This document shows positions 24,004 to 33,928 of a stretch of DNA of 64,000 nucleotides, piece after piece. This stretch comes from CATQHS01 sp965203375. Lineage in GTDB: Bacteria > Actinomycetota > Acidimicrobiia > Acidimicrobiales > Aldehydirespiratoraceae. Positions within the stretch are counted from its first letter, which is position 1, and each line of letters begins with the position of its first letter. The translations under genes were made by a program, and so were the position numbers. A model generated the notes under the pieces. The model did no database searches. It was not told where the DNA came from and saw only the letters and a program-made list of their open reading frames with translations. The stretch covers positions 124,001-188,000 of the forward strand of contig OZ241886.1 of the NCBI GenBank assembly GCA_965203375.1, in the 5' to 3' direction.

Positions 24004-24576
24004 ATGAGGCGGGCGCGGCTCGACCCGGGCCGGATCACCGGGATGGCGGTGACCATCGTCGACGACCACGGCTCCGACGCCCTGAGTTTGTCGGCGGTGG
24101 CCGAGCGGCTCGGCGTCGGCCCCTCGGCCCTGTACTCCCACGTCGACGGGCTCGACGGGCTGCGCCGCCTGGTCGCCGTCCACGCCATGAACAACCTGGT
24201 GGCCAGGGTGCGGGAGGCCGCCATCGGCGTGTCGGGGCCGGCCGCGGTCCGCTCGGTGAGCGACGCCTACCGCGGCTTCGCCCGGGCCCACCCCGGCCAG
24301 TTCCGGTTCGCGGTCATGCCCCGCTCCGACGACCCCGAGCTGGCCGCGGCCGAAGACGAGCTGCTCAACGTGTTCGCCCTCGTCTACCGGGGCGCGGGCC
24401 TGGACCCGGGCCGTTGCGCCCGGGCCGCCCGCAGCGCCCGCAGTGCCATCCACGGGTTCGTGACCCTGGAGATGGCCGCGGGCCCGACCCCGGCTCACGA
24501 ATCCCACTATCGCGAGCTGCTCGAGATGGTGGCCGCCGTGTTCCCCGCTCGCCCAAGCCGCCGCCGGAGCGCATGA
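24004..24576 (+). CDS. TetR-family transcriptional regulator
   Basis: 190-residue repressor. N-terminal helix-turn-helix: LSLSAVAERLGVGPSALYSHVDGLDGL. The ligand domain contains YRGFARAHPGQFRFAV and AIHGFVTLEMAAG, as in the TetR subgroup with a C-terminal WHG-type domain. Start ATG 24004 has TAAGGT 9 nt upstream. Its stop shares ATGA with the P450 gene, so regulator and enzyme are co-translated; autoregulation with sensing of the P450 substrate is a reasonable inference. Confidence 0.88.
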   Translation: MRRARLDPGRITGMAVTIVDDHGSDALSLSAVAERLGVGPSALYSHVDGLDGLRRLVAVHAMNNLVARVREAAIGVSGPAAVRSVSDAYRGFARAHPGQFRFAVMPRSDDPELAAAEDELLNVFALVYRGAGLDPGRCARAARSARSAIHGFVTLEMAAGPTPAHESHYRELLEMVAAVFPARPSRRRSA

Positions 24577-25847
24577 CCATGACCGAGGCGCAAGAGCGGG
24601 CCAACCCGATCCATCACGGCTTCTGGACCCGGCCCCAGAGCGAGATCGAGGCCGAGCTGGCCGATCTGCGGCGGCAGCCGATGACCTTCTTCGACGAGCC
24701 CCCGGTCCCGCCCGATCTGCCCCTGCCCCAAGGGCCCGGCGCCTGGGTGGTGGCCCGCTACGCCCCCATCATCGAGATGTCCAAGAACCCCGGGGTCTAC
24801 TCGTCGGCGTCGGGGATCACCGTGCTCGACTCCCCGCCCGAGTTCAACGAGTACTTCACGTCCATGATCAGCATGGACGACCCCCGCCACGGGCGGCTCC
24901 GCAAGCTGGTCTCGGCCGGTTTCACCCCCCGCATGCTCAAGAAGCTCGAAGGCTCGGTGCAGCAGCAGGCCGCGCTGATAGTGGACGGGGTTTGCGAGCG
25001 GGGCGAGTGCGATTTCGTGACCGACGTGGCCGCCCGGCTGCCGCTGAGGATCGTCTGCGACCTGATGGGCATCCCGGGGTCGCAGATCGACTTCGTGTTC
25101 GACCAGTCGAACATCATCCTGGGCTCCACCGACCCCGAATACGTGCCCGAGGCAGCCAACGTGGTGGAGGCGGCGCTCTCCGCCGGACAGGCCCTGACCG
25201 AGCTGATGACCGACGTGGCCCGCTCCAAGGCCGGAGCCGGCGCCGACGACCTCACCTCCATACTGGTGAACGCCGAGATCGAAGGCGAGCGGCTCAGCCA
25301 CTCCGACATCGCCAGCTTCTTCATCCTGTTGGTGGTGGCCGGCAATGAGACCACCCGCAACGCCATAAGCTGGGGCCTGGTCTATTTGACCGAGAACTCC
25401 GAGCAGCGCCGGATCTGGGCCGAGGACTTCGAGGGGGTGGGCCCCCGGGCCGTCGAGGAGATCGTGCGCCGGGCCAGCCCGGTCACCTACATGAGGCGCA
25501 CCGCGCTGGCCGACGCGGTGCTCGACGGCCAGAAGATCTCAGCCGGCGACAAGCTCTTGATGAACTATCTGTCGGCCAACCGGGACGAGGCCGTCTTCGA
25601 CGATCCCCATTCCTTCGACGTGACCCGCCACCCCAATCCCCACATCGGGTTCGGCGGGCCCGGGCCCCATTTCTGCCTGGGCGCCCACCTGGCCCGCCGG
25701 GAGATATTGGTGATGTACCGGGAGCTGTTCGACCGGCTGCCCGACATCCGCGCCACCGGGCCGCCCGACCAGCTCGCCTCCTCGTTCATCCACGGCGTGA
25801 AGCACCTGCCCGCCGCCTTCACCCCGACCGCGGCCCCGGCGCGATAG
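24573..25847 (+). CDS. Cytochrome P450 monooxygenase
   Basis: 424-residue soluble P450. Motifs: I-helix oxygen groove VVAGNETTRN, K-helix E-x-x-R in EEIVRR, and the haem loop FGGPGPHFCLGAHLARRE with Cys as thiolate ligand. The N-terminal region and SMDDPRHGRLRKLVSAGFTP are reminiscent of actinobacterial CYP125/CYP142-type sterol or terpenoid hydroxylases; this subfamily call is tentative. No ferredoxin gene is adjacent, so redox partners are elsewhere. Start ATG 24573 overlaps the TetR stop; ATG 24579 is two codons in. Confidence 0.9.
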   Translation: MTMTEAQERANPIHHGFWTRPQSEIEAELADLRRQPMTFFDEPPVPPDLPLPQGPGAWVVARYAPIIEMSKNPGVYSSASGITVLDSPPEFNEYFTSMISMDDPRHGRLRKLVSAGFTPRMLKKLEGSVQQQAALIVDGVCERGECDFVTDVAARLPLRIVCDLMGIPGSQIDFVFDQSNIILGSTDPEYVPEAANVVEAALSAGQALTELMTDVARSKAGAGADDLTSILVNAEIEGERLSHSDIASFFILLVVAGNETTRNAISWGLVYLTENSEQRRIWAEDFEGVGPRAVEEIVRRASPVTYMRRTALADAVLDGQKISAGDKLLMNYLSANRDEAVFDDPHSFDVTRHPNPHIGFGGPGPHFCLGAHLARREILVMYRELFDRLPDIRATGPPDQLASSFIHGVKHLPAAFTPTAAPAR

Positions 25848-25898
25848 CGGCCCCGGGGGCAGTTCGTTCTCGGCCCGACGCCGGGGCGTTCGACGGCC

Positions 25899-25904
25899 TA
25901 GCCT
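25899..25904 (+). promoter_or_regulatory. Leaderless -10 hexamer for ilvD
   Basis: TAGCCT, 6 nt before ATG 25911. Confidence 0.5.
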
Positions 25905-25910
25905 TGGGCC

Positions 25911-27764
25911 ATGCCTGCCTATCGATCCCGAACCACCACCCAGGGCCGCAACATGGCCGGGGCCCGCGCTCTGTGGCGGGCCACCGGCATGACCGACGAC
26001 GACTTCGACAAGCCCATCATCGCCATCGCCAACTCCTTCACCCAGTTCGTGCCCGGCCACGTCCATCTCAAAGACCTGGGCCAGTTGGTGGCCCGGGAGG
26101 TGGAGGCGTCCGGGGGGGTGGCCAAGGAGTTCAACACCATCGCCGTCGACGACGGCATCGCCATGGGCCACGACGGGATGCTCTACAGCCTCCCCAGCCG
26201 GGACCTGATCGCCGATTCGGTGGAGTACATGGTCAACGCCCACTGCGCCGACGGGCTGGTGTGCATCTCCAACTGCGACAAGATCACTCCGGGGATGCTG
26301 ATGGCGGCCATGCGGCTGAACGTGCCGGCCGTATTCGTGTCGGGCGGGCCCATGGAGGCGGGCAAGACGAAGCTGGCCGGGGTCAGCGTCAAACTCGACC
26401 TCATCGACCCCATGATCAAAGCCGGCGACCAAAGCGTCAGCGACGACGACCTGCTGGCCATGGAGCGGTCGGCCTGCCCGACCTGCGGCTCGTGCTCGGG
26501 CATGTTCACCGCCAACTCGATGAACTGCCTCACCGAGGCCCTCGGCCTGTCGCTGCCCGGCAACGGCACCCTGCTGGCCACCCACGCCGACCGAGAGGCG
26601 CTCTTTTTGGAAGCCGGCCGGCGCATCGTGGACATAACCCGCCGCCACTATGAGAAGGACGACGAGTGGGTCCTGCCCCGCTCGATCTGCACCAAGGCCG
26701 CCTTCGAGAACGCCATGCGCTTGGACATCGCCATGGGCGGCTCGACCAATACCGTCCTGCACATCCTGGCCGCGGCCCGGGAAGCCGGGGTCGACTTCAC
26801 CATGTCCGACATAGACCGGCTCAGCCGGGTCACCCCCAACATCTGCAAGGTGGCGCCCTCCACCCCCGACTACCACGTGGAAGACGTCCATCGGGCCGGG
26901 GGCATCATGGGAATCCTGGGCGAGCTGGACCGGGCCGGGATGCTCGACCGGTCGGTGGCCACCGTGCACAGCGAGACGCTGGGCGACTCCCTGGACCAAT
27001 GGGACGTGGCCCGGTCGCCGGGACCGGCGGCCATGGAGTTCTTTCGGGCCGGCCCGGCCGGGATTCCCACCCAGCAGGCCTTCAGCCAGGCCGAGCGGTG
27101 GCCCGACCTCGATTTGGACCGGGTCGGCGGCTGCATCCGGTCGGTCGACAACGCCTACACCGCCGACGGCGGCCTGGCCGTGCTCTACGGCAATGTGGCC
27201 GTCGACGGCTGCATCGTGAAGACGGCTGGCGTCGACGAGTCCATCTTCCGGTTCTCGGGCCCGGCCCGGGTGTATGAGAGCCAGGACGCGGCCTGCGAGG
27301 GCATTCTCGACGAGGCCGACGGGGTCCAGCCGGGCGACGTGGTGGTCGTCCGCTACGAAGGGCCCAAGGGCGGGCCCGGAATGCAGGAGATGCTCTACCC
27401 GACCTCCTACCTCAAGTCCCGGGGGCTGGGCAAGCAGTGCGCGCTGGTCACCGACGGGCGGTTCTCGGGCGGCACCTCGGGCCTGGCCGTGGGCCATGTC
27501 TCGCCCGAAGCGGCCGAGGGCGGCGCCATCGGCCTGGTCCGCGACGGCGACATCATCGACATCGACATCCCCAACCGGTCCATCGGGCTTCGGGTCAGCG
27601 ACGAAGAGCTGGAGCGGCGTCGGGCTGCCGAGGATGGCCGGACCGGGGGCTGGCAGCCGGCGGGGAGGTCGCGCCGGGTCTCGGCCGCCCTTCAGGCCTA
27701 TGCGGCCATGACCACCTCGGCCGACAAGGGCGCGGTGCGCGACGTCAGCCAGATCCAACGGTGA
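25911..27764 (+). CDS. ilvD: Dihydroxy-acid dehydratase
   Basis: 617-residue Fe-S enzyme of branched-chain amino acid synthesis that dehydrates 2,3-dihydroxy-isovalerate and -methylvalerate. Cluster cysteines are seen in CISNCDKITPGM and CPTCGSCSGMF, and the C-terminal GRFSGGTSGLAVGHVSPEAA is the family signature. Full length and uninterrupted. Transcribed alone from a leaderless promoter and followed at once by a terminator-like hairpin; no other ilv gene is in the window. Confidence 0.97.
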   Translation: MPAYRSRTTTQGRNMAGARALWRATGMTDDDFDKPIIAIANSFTQFVPGHVHLKDLGQLVAREVEASGGVAKEFNTIAVDDGIAMGHDGMLYSLPSRDLIADSVEYMVNAHCADGLVCISNCDKITPGMLMAAMRLNVPAVFVSGGPMEAGKTKLAGVSVKLDLIDPMIKAGDQSVSDDDLLAMERSACPTCGSCSGMFTANSMNCLTEALGLSLPGNGTLLATHADREALFLEAGRRIVDITRRHYEKDDEWVLPRSICTKAAFENAMRLDIAMGGSTNTVLHILAAAREAGVDFTMSDIDRLSRVTPNICKVAPSTPDYHVEDVHRAGGIMGILGELDRAGMLDRSVATVHSETLGDSLDQWDVARSPGPAAMEFFRAGPAGIPTQQAFSQAERWPDLDLDRVGGCIRSVDNAYTADGGLAVLYGNVAVDGCIVKTAGVDESIFRFSGPARVYESQDAACEGILDEADGVQPGDVVVVRYEGPKGGPGMQEMLYPTSYLKSRGLGKQCALVTDGRFSGGTSGLAVGHVSPEAAEGGAIGLVRDGDIIDIDIPNRSIGLRVSDEELERRRAAEDGRTGGWQPAGRSRRVSAALQAYAAMTTSADKGAVRDVSQIQR

Positions 27765-27769
27765 CCCCT

Positions 27770-27822
27770 GGTTTTTCTGAGCAACCGTTGTGCCTATGGC
27801 AGCAATGTTTGCTCAGAAAACC
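27770..27822 (+). terminator. Terminator-like hairpin after ilvD
   Basis: Arms GGTTTTTCTGAGCAA (27770-27784) and TTGCTCAGAAAACC (27809-27822) pair over 14 bp with one bulged base, loop 24 nt, starting 5 bp after the ilvD stop. No T-run follows. Confidence 0.55.
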
Positions 27823-27921
27823 GAAGGGCGAACGGGATCGTTTCGGACGGGCATAGAGACAACCTCAACCGGCCGACGGGCTTGCAGTTGCAGAGTCCGG
27901 CAATGGGCGATAAGTTCACTG

Positions 27922-27952
27922 TTGGATATACCTAGCGGATAACCTGTAGGGT
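27922..27952 (+). promoter_or_regulatory. Candidate promoter of the small gene at 27994
   Basis: TTGGAT (27922-27927) and TAGGGT (27947-27952), spacer 19, in an AT-rich leader; a purine-rich AAAGAAAGAAGGG lies before the ATG. Spacing is slightly long. Confidence 0.35.
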
Positions 27953-27993
27953 AGTCCCGCCAATCGAATCAAAAGAAAGAAGGGCATACACCA

Positions 27994-28398
27994 ATGGCTC
28001 CGTTCTCAGAGGATCACAAAGCAGCCATGAAGGCGTCTCACGACCAGAATCGCGGCGTGCGCGCTTACTTGGAGGCACTGGAGGCCACCCGCACCCCCCG
28101 CCGGTCCAGCCGGCGCGACCCTGAAAAGCTGCAGAACCGGAGAGCGGAGATCGCCGAGGAAGCCAAGACGGCCGGCCCGGTGAAGAAGCTCGAGCTCGTC
28201 CAAGAGCGCATGGACATCGACCGCGAGCTGACCGACGAGCCAGTCGAGGACATCAACATCGAAGAACTCGAGAACGGCTTCGTGCAGGTGGCCGCCGGCT
28301 ACAGCCAGCGCAAGGGCATCAGCTACGCGGCCTGGCGGGAGATAGGCGTCGCCGCCGACGTGCTCAAGCGCTCCGGGATCTCCCGCGGCAGCAGCTAG
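27994..28398 (+). CDS. Small conserved-looking basic/acidic protein of unknown function
   Basis: 134 residues. The first ~40 residues are basic (MAPFSEDHKAAMKASHDQNR, then RRSSRRD), the middle is a charged helix likely to form a coiled coil (AEIAEEAKTAGPVKKLELVQ), and the last ~30 residues (GYSQRKGISYAAWREIGVAA and following) look like a compact helix-turn-helix-like unit. This layout is compatible with a nucleoid-type or regulatory DNA-binding protein, but I cannot name a family. It has its own AT-rich leader, a purine-rich ribosome-binding site and a strong terminator, which suggests high expression. Confidence 0.7.
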   Translation: MAPFSEDHKAAMKASHDQNRGVRAYLEALEATRTPRRSSRRDPEKLQNRRAEIAEEAKTAGPVKKLELVQERMDIDRELTDEPVEDINIEELENGFVQVAAGYSQRKGISYAAWREIGVAADVLKRSGISRGSS

Positions 28399-28406
28399 TT
28401 CCAGTC

Positions 28407-28441
28407 GCTCAGAACCGCACCTCATAGGTGCGGTTCTGAGC
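28407..28441. terminator. Bidirectional terminator hairpin inside the purB 3' end
   Basis: Perfect 16-bp stem GCTCAGAACCGCACCT / AGGTGCGGTTCTGAGC with a CAT loop. It lies 9 bp after the small gene's stop and contains the last ten codons and stop of convergent purB. Confidence 0.75.
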
Positions 28442-29890
28442 TTCCGGGCAGCGGGCCGTCACGGCCCTCGCCCGGGCAACCACCCTGGCCACTTGATCCG
28501 CGGCCGAGCCGGCCAGCGACGCGGGCTCGGCCAGCACTCCCTCTAAGTCGCCGCGGTCCAATGGGACCCGGTCGTCGGCGGCCAGCTTGTCGGCCAAGTC
28601 GGCAGTTGCGCCCTCGCGCCGGGCCCGGGCCGCGGCCCGGGCGTGTTCGGAGATCAGCTCGTGGGCGGCCTCCCGGCCGACGCCGGCCGAGACCAGAGCG
28701 GCGAGCAGGCGAGCAGTGGCCAAATCGGGAAGGTGCCGATCGAGCTCGGACGCGACGGAGTCGTCGAAGACCTCCATCTCCGCTAGCACGGCCCGCGCGG
28801 TGTGGAGCAGCCCGTCGGCCGTGAAGAAGGCGTCGGGCAGCATGACTCGGCGCACCGCCGAGCAGGTGACGTCGCCCTCGTTCCATTGTCGGCCGGCCAG
28901 GCCGGCGGCCATGGTCAGGTGGCCGTCGAGCACGGTCCGCAGCGCTCCGATCCGCTCGCACGACCGGGCGTTCATCTTGTGGGGCATGGCCGAGGAACCG
29001 ACCTGGCCGGGCCGGAAACCCTCCGACACCAGCTCGTGGCCGGCCATCAGCCGGATGGTGACGGCCAGGGAGGCCGGCCCGCACACCGCCTGCACCAAAG
29101 CGGCCACCACGTCCAAGTCCAAGGACCGGGGGTAAACCTGGCCGCAGGCGTCCAGCACCCGGTCGAATCCCAGATAGTCGGCCACCTCCCGCTCCAGCTC
29201 GTCGACTGCGGCCGCCCCGGCGGTTCGCCCGATTTCATCCCCGGCCTCGGCGGGGCGCTCGGGCTCGTCCGCCGCCGTTTCGGCGGCCCAGTCGAGTTGG
29301 TCGACCCGGGTGCCGACCGCCCCCTTGACGCCCCGCAGGGGGTAGCGGGCCAGCAGCTCGTCGATCCGCTCACAGCCGAGCATGGACTCCTCGGCCGCGT
29401 CGGCGAACCGCTTGCCCAGGGTGGTGGCCTGGGCGGCCACGTTGTGGGTCCGGGCCACCATCGCCTGCGACGCGTGGCGTTCGGCCCGGTCGGCCAGCCC
29501 GCCGATGACCGCGGCGAGGCCGGCGCGGATCAGCTCCAGCGACTCCCGCACTTGGAGTTGCTCGACGTTCTCGGTCAGGTCGCGGGAGGTCATGCCCCGG
29601 TGGATGTGCTGGTGGCCGGCCAGGGCGCAGAACTCTTCGATGCGGGCTTTGACGTCATGGCGGGTGACCGCCTCCCGGGCCTGGATCGAGGAGAGGTCCA
29701 CTCGGTCGACGACCGCTTCGTAGGCCTCGATCACCCCGTCGGGCACGTCGAGGCCGAGGCGGCGCTGGGCTCGCAGGACGGCCAGCCACAGCCTGCGCTC
29801 CAGCACCACCCGGCGCTCGGGCGACCACACCGCGGCCATGGCCCGGCTGGCGTAGCGGGCAGCCAACACGTTGGCGATGGCCTCGGTCAC
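28409..29890 (-). CDS. purB: Adenylosuccinate lyase
   Basis: Cytosolic lyase acting twice in purine synthesis (SAICAR to AICAR, adenylosuccinate to AMP). Fumarase-superfamily signature GSSAMPHKMNARSCE holds the catalytic serine loop; TSRDLTENVEQLQ and ARTHNVAAQATTLGKR (catalytic His) are also visible. About 493 residues from GTG 29890. I chose this start because the sequence CGGCCGTGACCGAG there also surrounds the purA stop, which suggests an ancestral GTGA overlap; a frame extending to 29926 only adds two copies of a short Glu/Gly-Asp-Ala-Ala repeat. The last codons form the terminator stem. Confidence 0.93.
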   Translation of the reverse strand: MTEAIANVLAARYASRAMAAVWSPERRVVLERRLWLAVLRAQRRLGLDVPDGVIEAYEAVVDRVDLSSIQAREAVTRHDVKARIEEFCALAGHQHIHRGMTSRDLTENVEQLQVRESLELIRAGLAAVIGGLADRAERHASQAMVARTHNVAAQATTLGKRFADAAEESMLGCERIDELLARYPLRGVKGAVGTRVDQLDWAAETAADEPERPAEAGDEIGRTAGAAAVDELEREVADYLGFDRVLDACGQVYPRSLDLDVVAALVQAVCGPASLAVTIRLMAGHELVSEGFRPGQVGSSAMPHKMNARSCERIGALRTVLDGHLTMAAGLAGRQWNEGDVTCSAVRRVMLPDAFFTADGLLHTARAVLAEMEVFDDSVASELDRHLPDLATARLLAALVSAGVGREAAHELISEHARAAARARREGATADLADKLAADDRVPLDRGDLEGVLAEPASLAGSAADQVARVVARARAVTARCPEAQNRTYEVRF

Positions 29891-29987
29891 GGCCGCCGCA
29901 CCTTCCACGGCCGCCGCATCTTCCACGGCCCCCGGGCCGGCTCGGTTGCGGCCCCAGTCCTCTGGCCCGCTGGGCGCTCAGACTCGG

Positions 29988-29996
<9 letters not shown>
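29882..29996. repeat. Direct repeats at the purA stop/purB start junction
   Basis: CTCGGTCACGGCCGC occurs at 29882 (purB start) and 29982-29996 (purA stop). Between them an 18-bp unit with CTTCCACGGC is repeated at about 29901-29928. The 98-bp spacer looks generated by local duplication of an overlapping stop/start. Confidence 0.8.
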
Positions 29997-31277
<1,281 letters not shown>

Positions 31278-31324
31278 GGTGCTCTCCTCTGAGGGGAGTA
31301 CGGAACGGGCTCAATGGTAACTAG

Positions 31325-31351
31325 CCGCCGGCCGATCCCGGCCTCCGGCGG
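31325..31351 (-). terminator. GC-rich hairpin between clpB and purA
   Basis: CCGCCGGCC and GGCC-T-CCGGCGG pair around GATCCC, with one bulge. It lies about 85 bp after the clpB stop and about 48 bp before the purA start; no U-run. Confidence 0.35.
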
Positions 31352-31435
31352 CAATGGCCCGGCGCGGGGGCCAGATGCGACCGGCGCGGGCCGCAGACGC
31401 GTCAGCGCAGAGCCGACAACGGCCCGGCGAAGGCG

Positions 31436-33928
31436 TCAGCGGAGGACCAGCGCCTCGGGCGATCCCGGCCCGGCGGCGTCGACGGTGATCTCGTCGCCGT
31501 CGGCGTAGCGGCCCTCGAGCAGGGCCATGGCCAGCCGGTCCCCCACCGCCCGCTGGATCAGCCGACGCAGGGGGCGGGCACCGAAGGCCGGGTCGTAGCC
31601 CTGACGGGCTAGCAGCCGCTTGGCCTCCTCGGTCACGGTCAGCGTCAGCCGGCGGTCGGCCAGCCGGGCCGAAAGGCCGGCCAAGCCGAGGTCGACTATG
31701 GCCCGCAGGTCCTCGGGGGTCAGGGCGTCGAAGCGGACGATGTCGTCGATGCGGTTGATCAGCTCGGGCCGGAAGGTCTCGGCCGGGTCGCCGGGCAGGT
31801 TGGAGGTCATGATCAGCACGGCGTTGGCGAAGTCCACCGTGCGCCCCTGCCCGTCGGTGAGGCGGCCGTCGTCAAGCAACTGCAGCAGCACGTTGAGCAC
31901 GTCGGAGTGGGCCTTCTCCACTTCGTCGAGCAGCACCACCGAGTAGGGCTTGCGGCGGACCTGCTCGGTGAGCTGGCCCCCCTCCTCGTAGCCCACATAT
32001 CCCGGCGGGGCGCCGACCAGCCTCGAGGTCGAGTGCTTCTCCATGTACTCGGACATGTCGATGCGCACCATGGCCCGCTCGTCGTCGAACAGGACCTCGG
32101 CCAGCGCCCGGGCCAGCTCGGTCTTCCCCACCCCGGTGGGGCCCAGGAACAGGAAGCTGCCGATGGGCCGGTTGGGGTCGCTGAGACCGGTCCGGCTGCG
32201 GCGGATGGCGTTGGCCACCACGCTGACCGCCTCGGCCTGGCCGACGACCCGCCGGTGGAGATGGTCCTCGAGGCGGACCAGCTTCTCCATCTCCCCCTCC
32301 ATCAGCCGGGTCACCGGTATGCCGGTCCAGCGGCTCACCACCGCGGCCACGTCGGAGTCGTCGACCTCCTCTTTGAGCATGGACGAGTCCTCCTGGAGGG
32401 CGGCCAGCCGCTCGGTGGCCCCGTCCACCCGCTTCTGGAGATCGGGGACGATGCCGTAGCGGATCTCGGCCGCCCGCTCCAGGTCCGCCTCCCGGTCCAG
32501 CTCGGCCCGGCGCTGCTCCAGCTCGGATTTGAGGGTCCGGATGGCGGCGATGGCCTCCTTCTCGGACCGCCAGCGGGCGGTGAGGGCGTCCAGGTCCTCG
32601 GTCAGGTCGGCGATCTCGCGCTCCAGGTCGTCCAGCCGCTGCCGGGAGGCCTCGTCGCTCTCCTTGGCCAGCGCCACCCGCTCGATCTCGAGCTGGCGCA
32701 GGCGGCGCTCGACCACGTCGATCTCGGTGGGAACGGAGTCGATCTCGATCCGCAGCGAGCTGGCCGACTCGTCGATGAGGTCGATGGCCTTGTCGGGCAG
32801 GAAGCGCCCGGTCAGATACCGGTCCGACAGGACGGCCGCGGCGATGAGGGCCGAGTCCTTGATCCGGACTCCGTGGTGGATCTCGTAGCGCTCCCGCAGG
32901 CCCCGCAGGATGGCGATGGCGGCGTCGACCGACGGCGGGTCCACCAGCACCGGCTGGAACCGCCGCTCCAGGGCCGGGTCCTTCTCCAGCCGCTTGCGGT
33001 ACTCGTCGAGGGTGGTGGCCCCCATCATCCGGAGCTGGCCCCGGGCCAGCATCGGCTTGAGGATGTTGCCGGCGTCCATGGCCCCCTCGGCGCCGCCGCC
33101 CGCACCCACCACCAGGTGCAGCTCGTCGACGAAGGTGATGATCTCGCCGTCGGAGCCGGTTATCTCGGCCAGGACGGCCTGCAGCCTCTCCTCGAACTCG
33201 CCCCGGTACTTGGCCCCGGCCACCATGGCGGTGAGGTCCAGGGCGACGAGGCGCTTGCCGGCCAGGCTGTCGGGGACGTCACCCTCGACGATGCGCTGGG
33301 CCAGCCCCTCGACGATGGCCGTCTTGCCCACCCCGGGCTCGCCGATGAGCACCGGGTTGTTCTTGGTCCGCCGGGCCAGCACCCGGATCACCCGCCGGAT
33401 CTCGTCGTCCCGGCCGATCACCGGGTCGAGCCGGTTGGCCCGGGCCTCGGCGGTGAGGTCCCGGCCGAACCGCTCCAGGGCCTGGTAGCGGTTCTCGGGG
33501 TCCCGGGTGGTGACCCGCTGGTCGCCCCGGACGTCGCGCAGGGCCTGCTGAAGCCGATCGGGGTCTAGGTCGAGTGGCCCGGACAGGGCCAGCAGCAGAT
33601 GCTCGGTGGACAGGTAGTCGTCGCCCAGCTCGGCCCGGCGGCGGTCGGCCTGCTCCAGCACCTCCCGCAGCTCGCGTGACACTGAGGCGTCGGAGCCGTA
33701 GGACCGGGGCAGCTTGGCCAGCTCTCGTCGGGTTCGGTCCAAAAGCGAGCCCGGGTCCGCCCCGGCCCGATGCAGCACCGGCCCCACGACGCTCTCGGGC
33801 TGGCCCAGCAGGGCGGCCAGCAGGTGGTCGGGGGTGACTTCGGGATTCGACGCCGCGCGGGCCGCCTCGGCGGCCGCGGAGAAAACCTCGGCCGTCTTGG
33901 TGGTCCAGCGGTCCGGGTCGAGGCTCAC
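31436..33928 (-). CDS. clpB: ClpB disaggregase (AAA+ chaperone)
   Basis: 830-residue hexameric disaggregase that works with DnaK/DnaJ/GrpE, encoded just upstream. N-domain repeats (residues ~1-145), first ATPase with GEPGVGKTAIVEGLAQRI and FVDELHLVVGAG, a coiled-coil middle domain (~390-510), second ATPase with GPTGVGKTELARALAE and the Walker B VVLLDEVEKAH. Between MTSNL and FRPELINRID only about 7 residues are present, where typical ClpB has about 28, accounting for the short length. GTG start shares GTGA with the MBL gene stop, so it is translationally coupled to it. Confidence 0.95.
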   Translation of the reverse strand: MSLDPDRWTTKTAEVFSAAAEAARAASNPEVTPDHLLAALLGQPESVVGPVLHRAGADPGSLLDRTRRELAKLPRSYGSDASVSRELREVLEQADRRRAELGDDYLSTEHLLLALSGPLDLDPDRLQQALRDVRGDQRVTTRDPENRYQALERFGRDLTAEARANRLDPVIGRDDEIRRVIRVLARRTKNNPVLIGEPGVGKTAIVEGLAQRIVEGDVPDSLAGKRLVALDLTAMVAGAKYRGEFEERLQAVLAEITGSDGEIITFVDELHLVVGAGGGAEGAMDAGNILKPMLARGQLRMMGATTLDEYRKRLEKDPALERRFQPVLVDPPSVDAAIAILRGLRERYEIHHGVRIKDSALIAAAVLSDRYLTGRFLPDKAIDLIDESASSLRIEIDSVPTEIDVVERRLRQLEIERVALAKESDEASRQRLDDLEREIADLTEDLDALTARWRSEKEAIAAIRTLKSELEQRRAELDREADLERAAEIRYGIVPDLQKRVDGATERLAALQEDSSMLKEEVDDSDVAAVVSRWTGIPVTRLMEGEMEKLVRLEDHLHRRVVGQAEAVSVVANAIRRSRTGLSDPNRPIGSFLFLGPTGVGKTELARALAEVLFDDERAMVRIDMSEYMEKHSTSRLVGAPPGYVGYEEGGQLTEQVRRKPYSVVLLDEVEKAHSDVLNVLLQLLDDGRLTDGQGRTVDFANAVLIMTSNLPGDPAETFRPELINRIDDIVRFDALTPEDLRAIVDLGLAGLSARLADRRLTLTVTEEAKRLLARQGYDPAFGARPLRRLIQRAVGDRLAMALLEGRYADGDEITVDAAGPGSPEALVLR

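Noticed and set aside
25539..27758. 739-codon open frame antisense to ilvD
   Set aside because: Shadow of the ilvD codon pattern; no domain or start signal.
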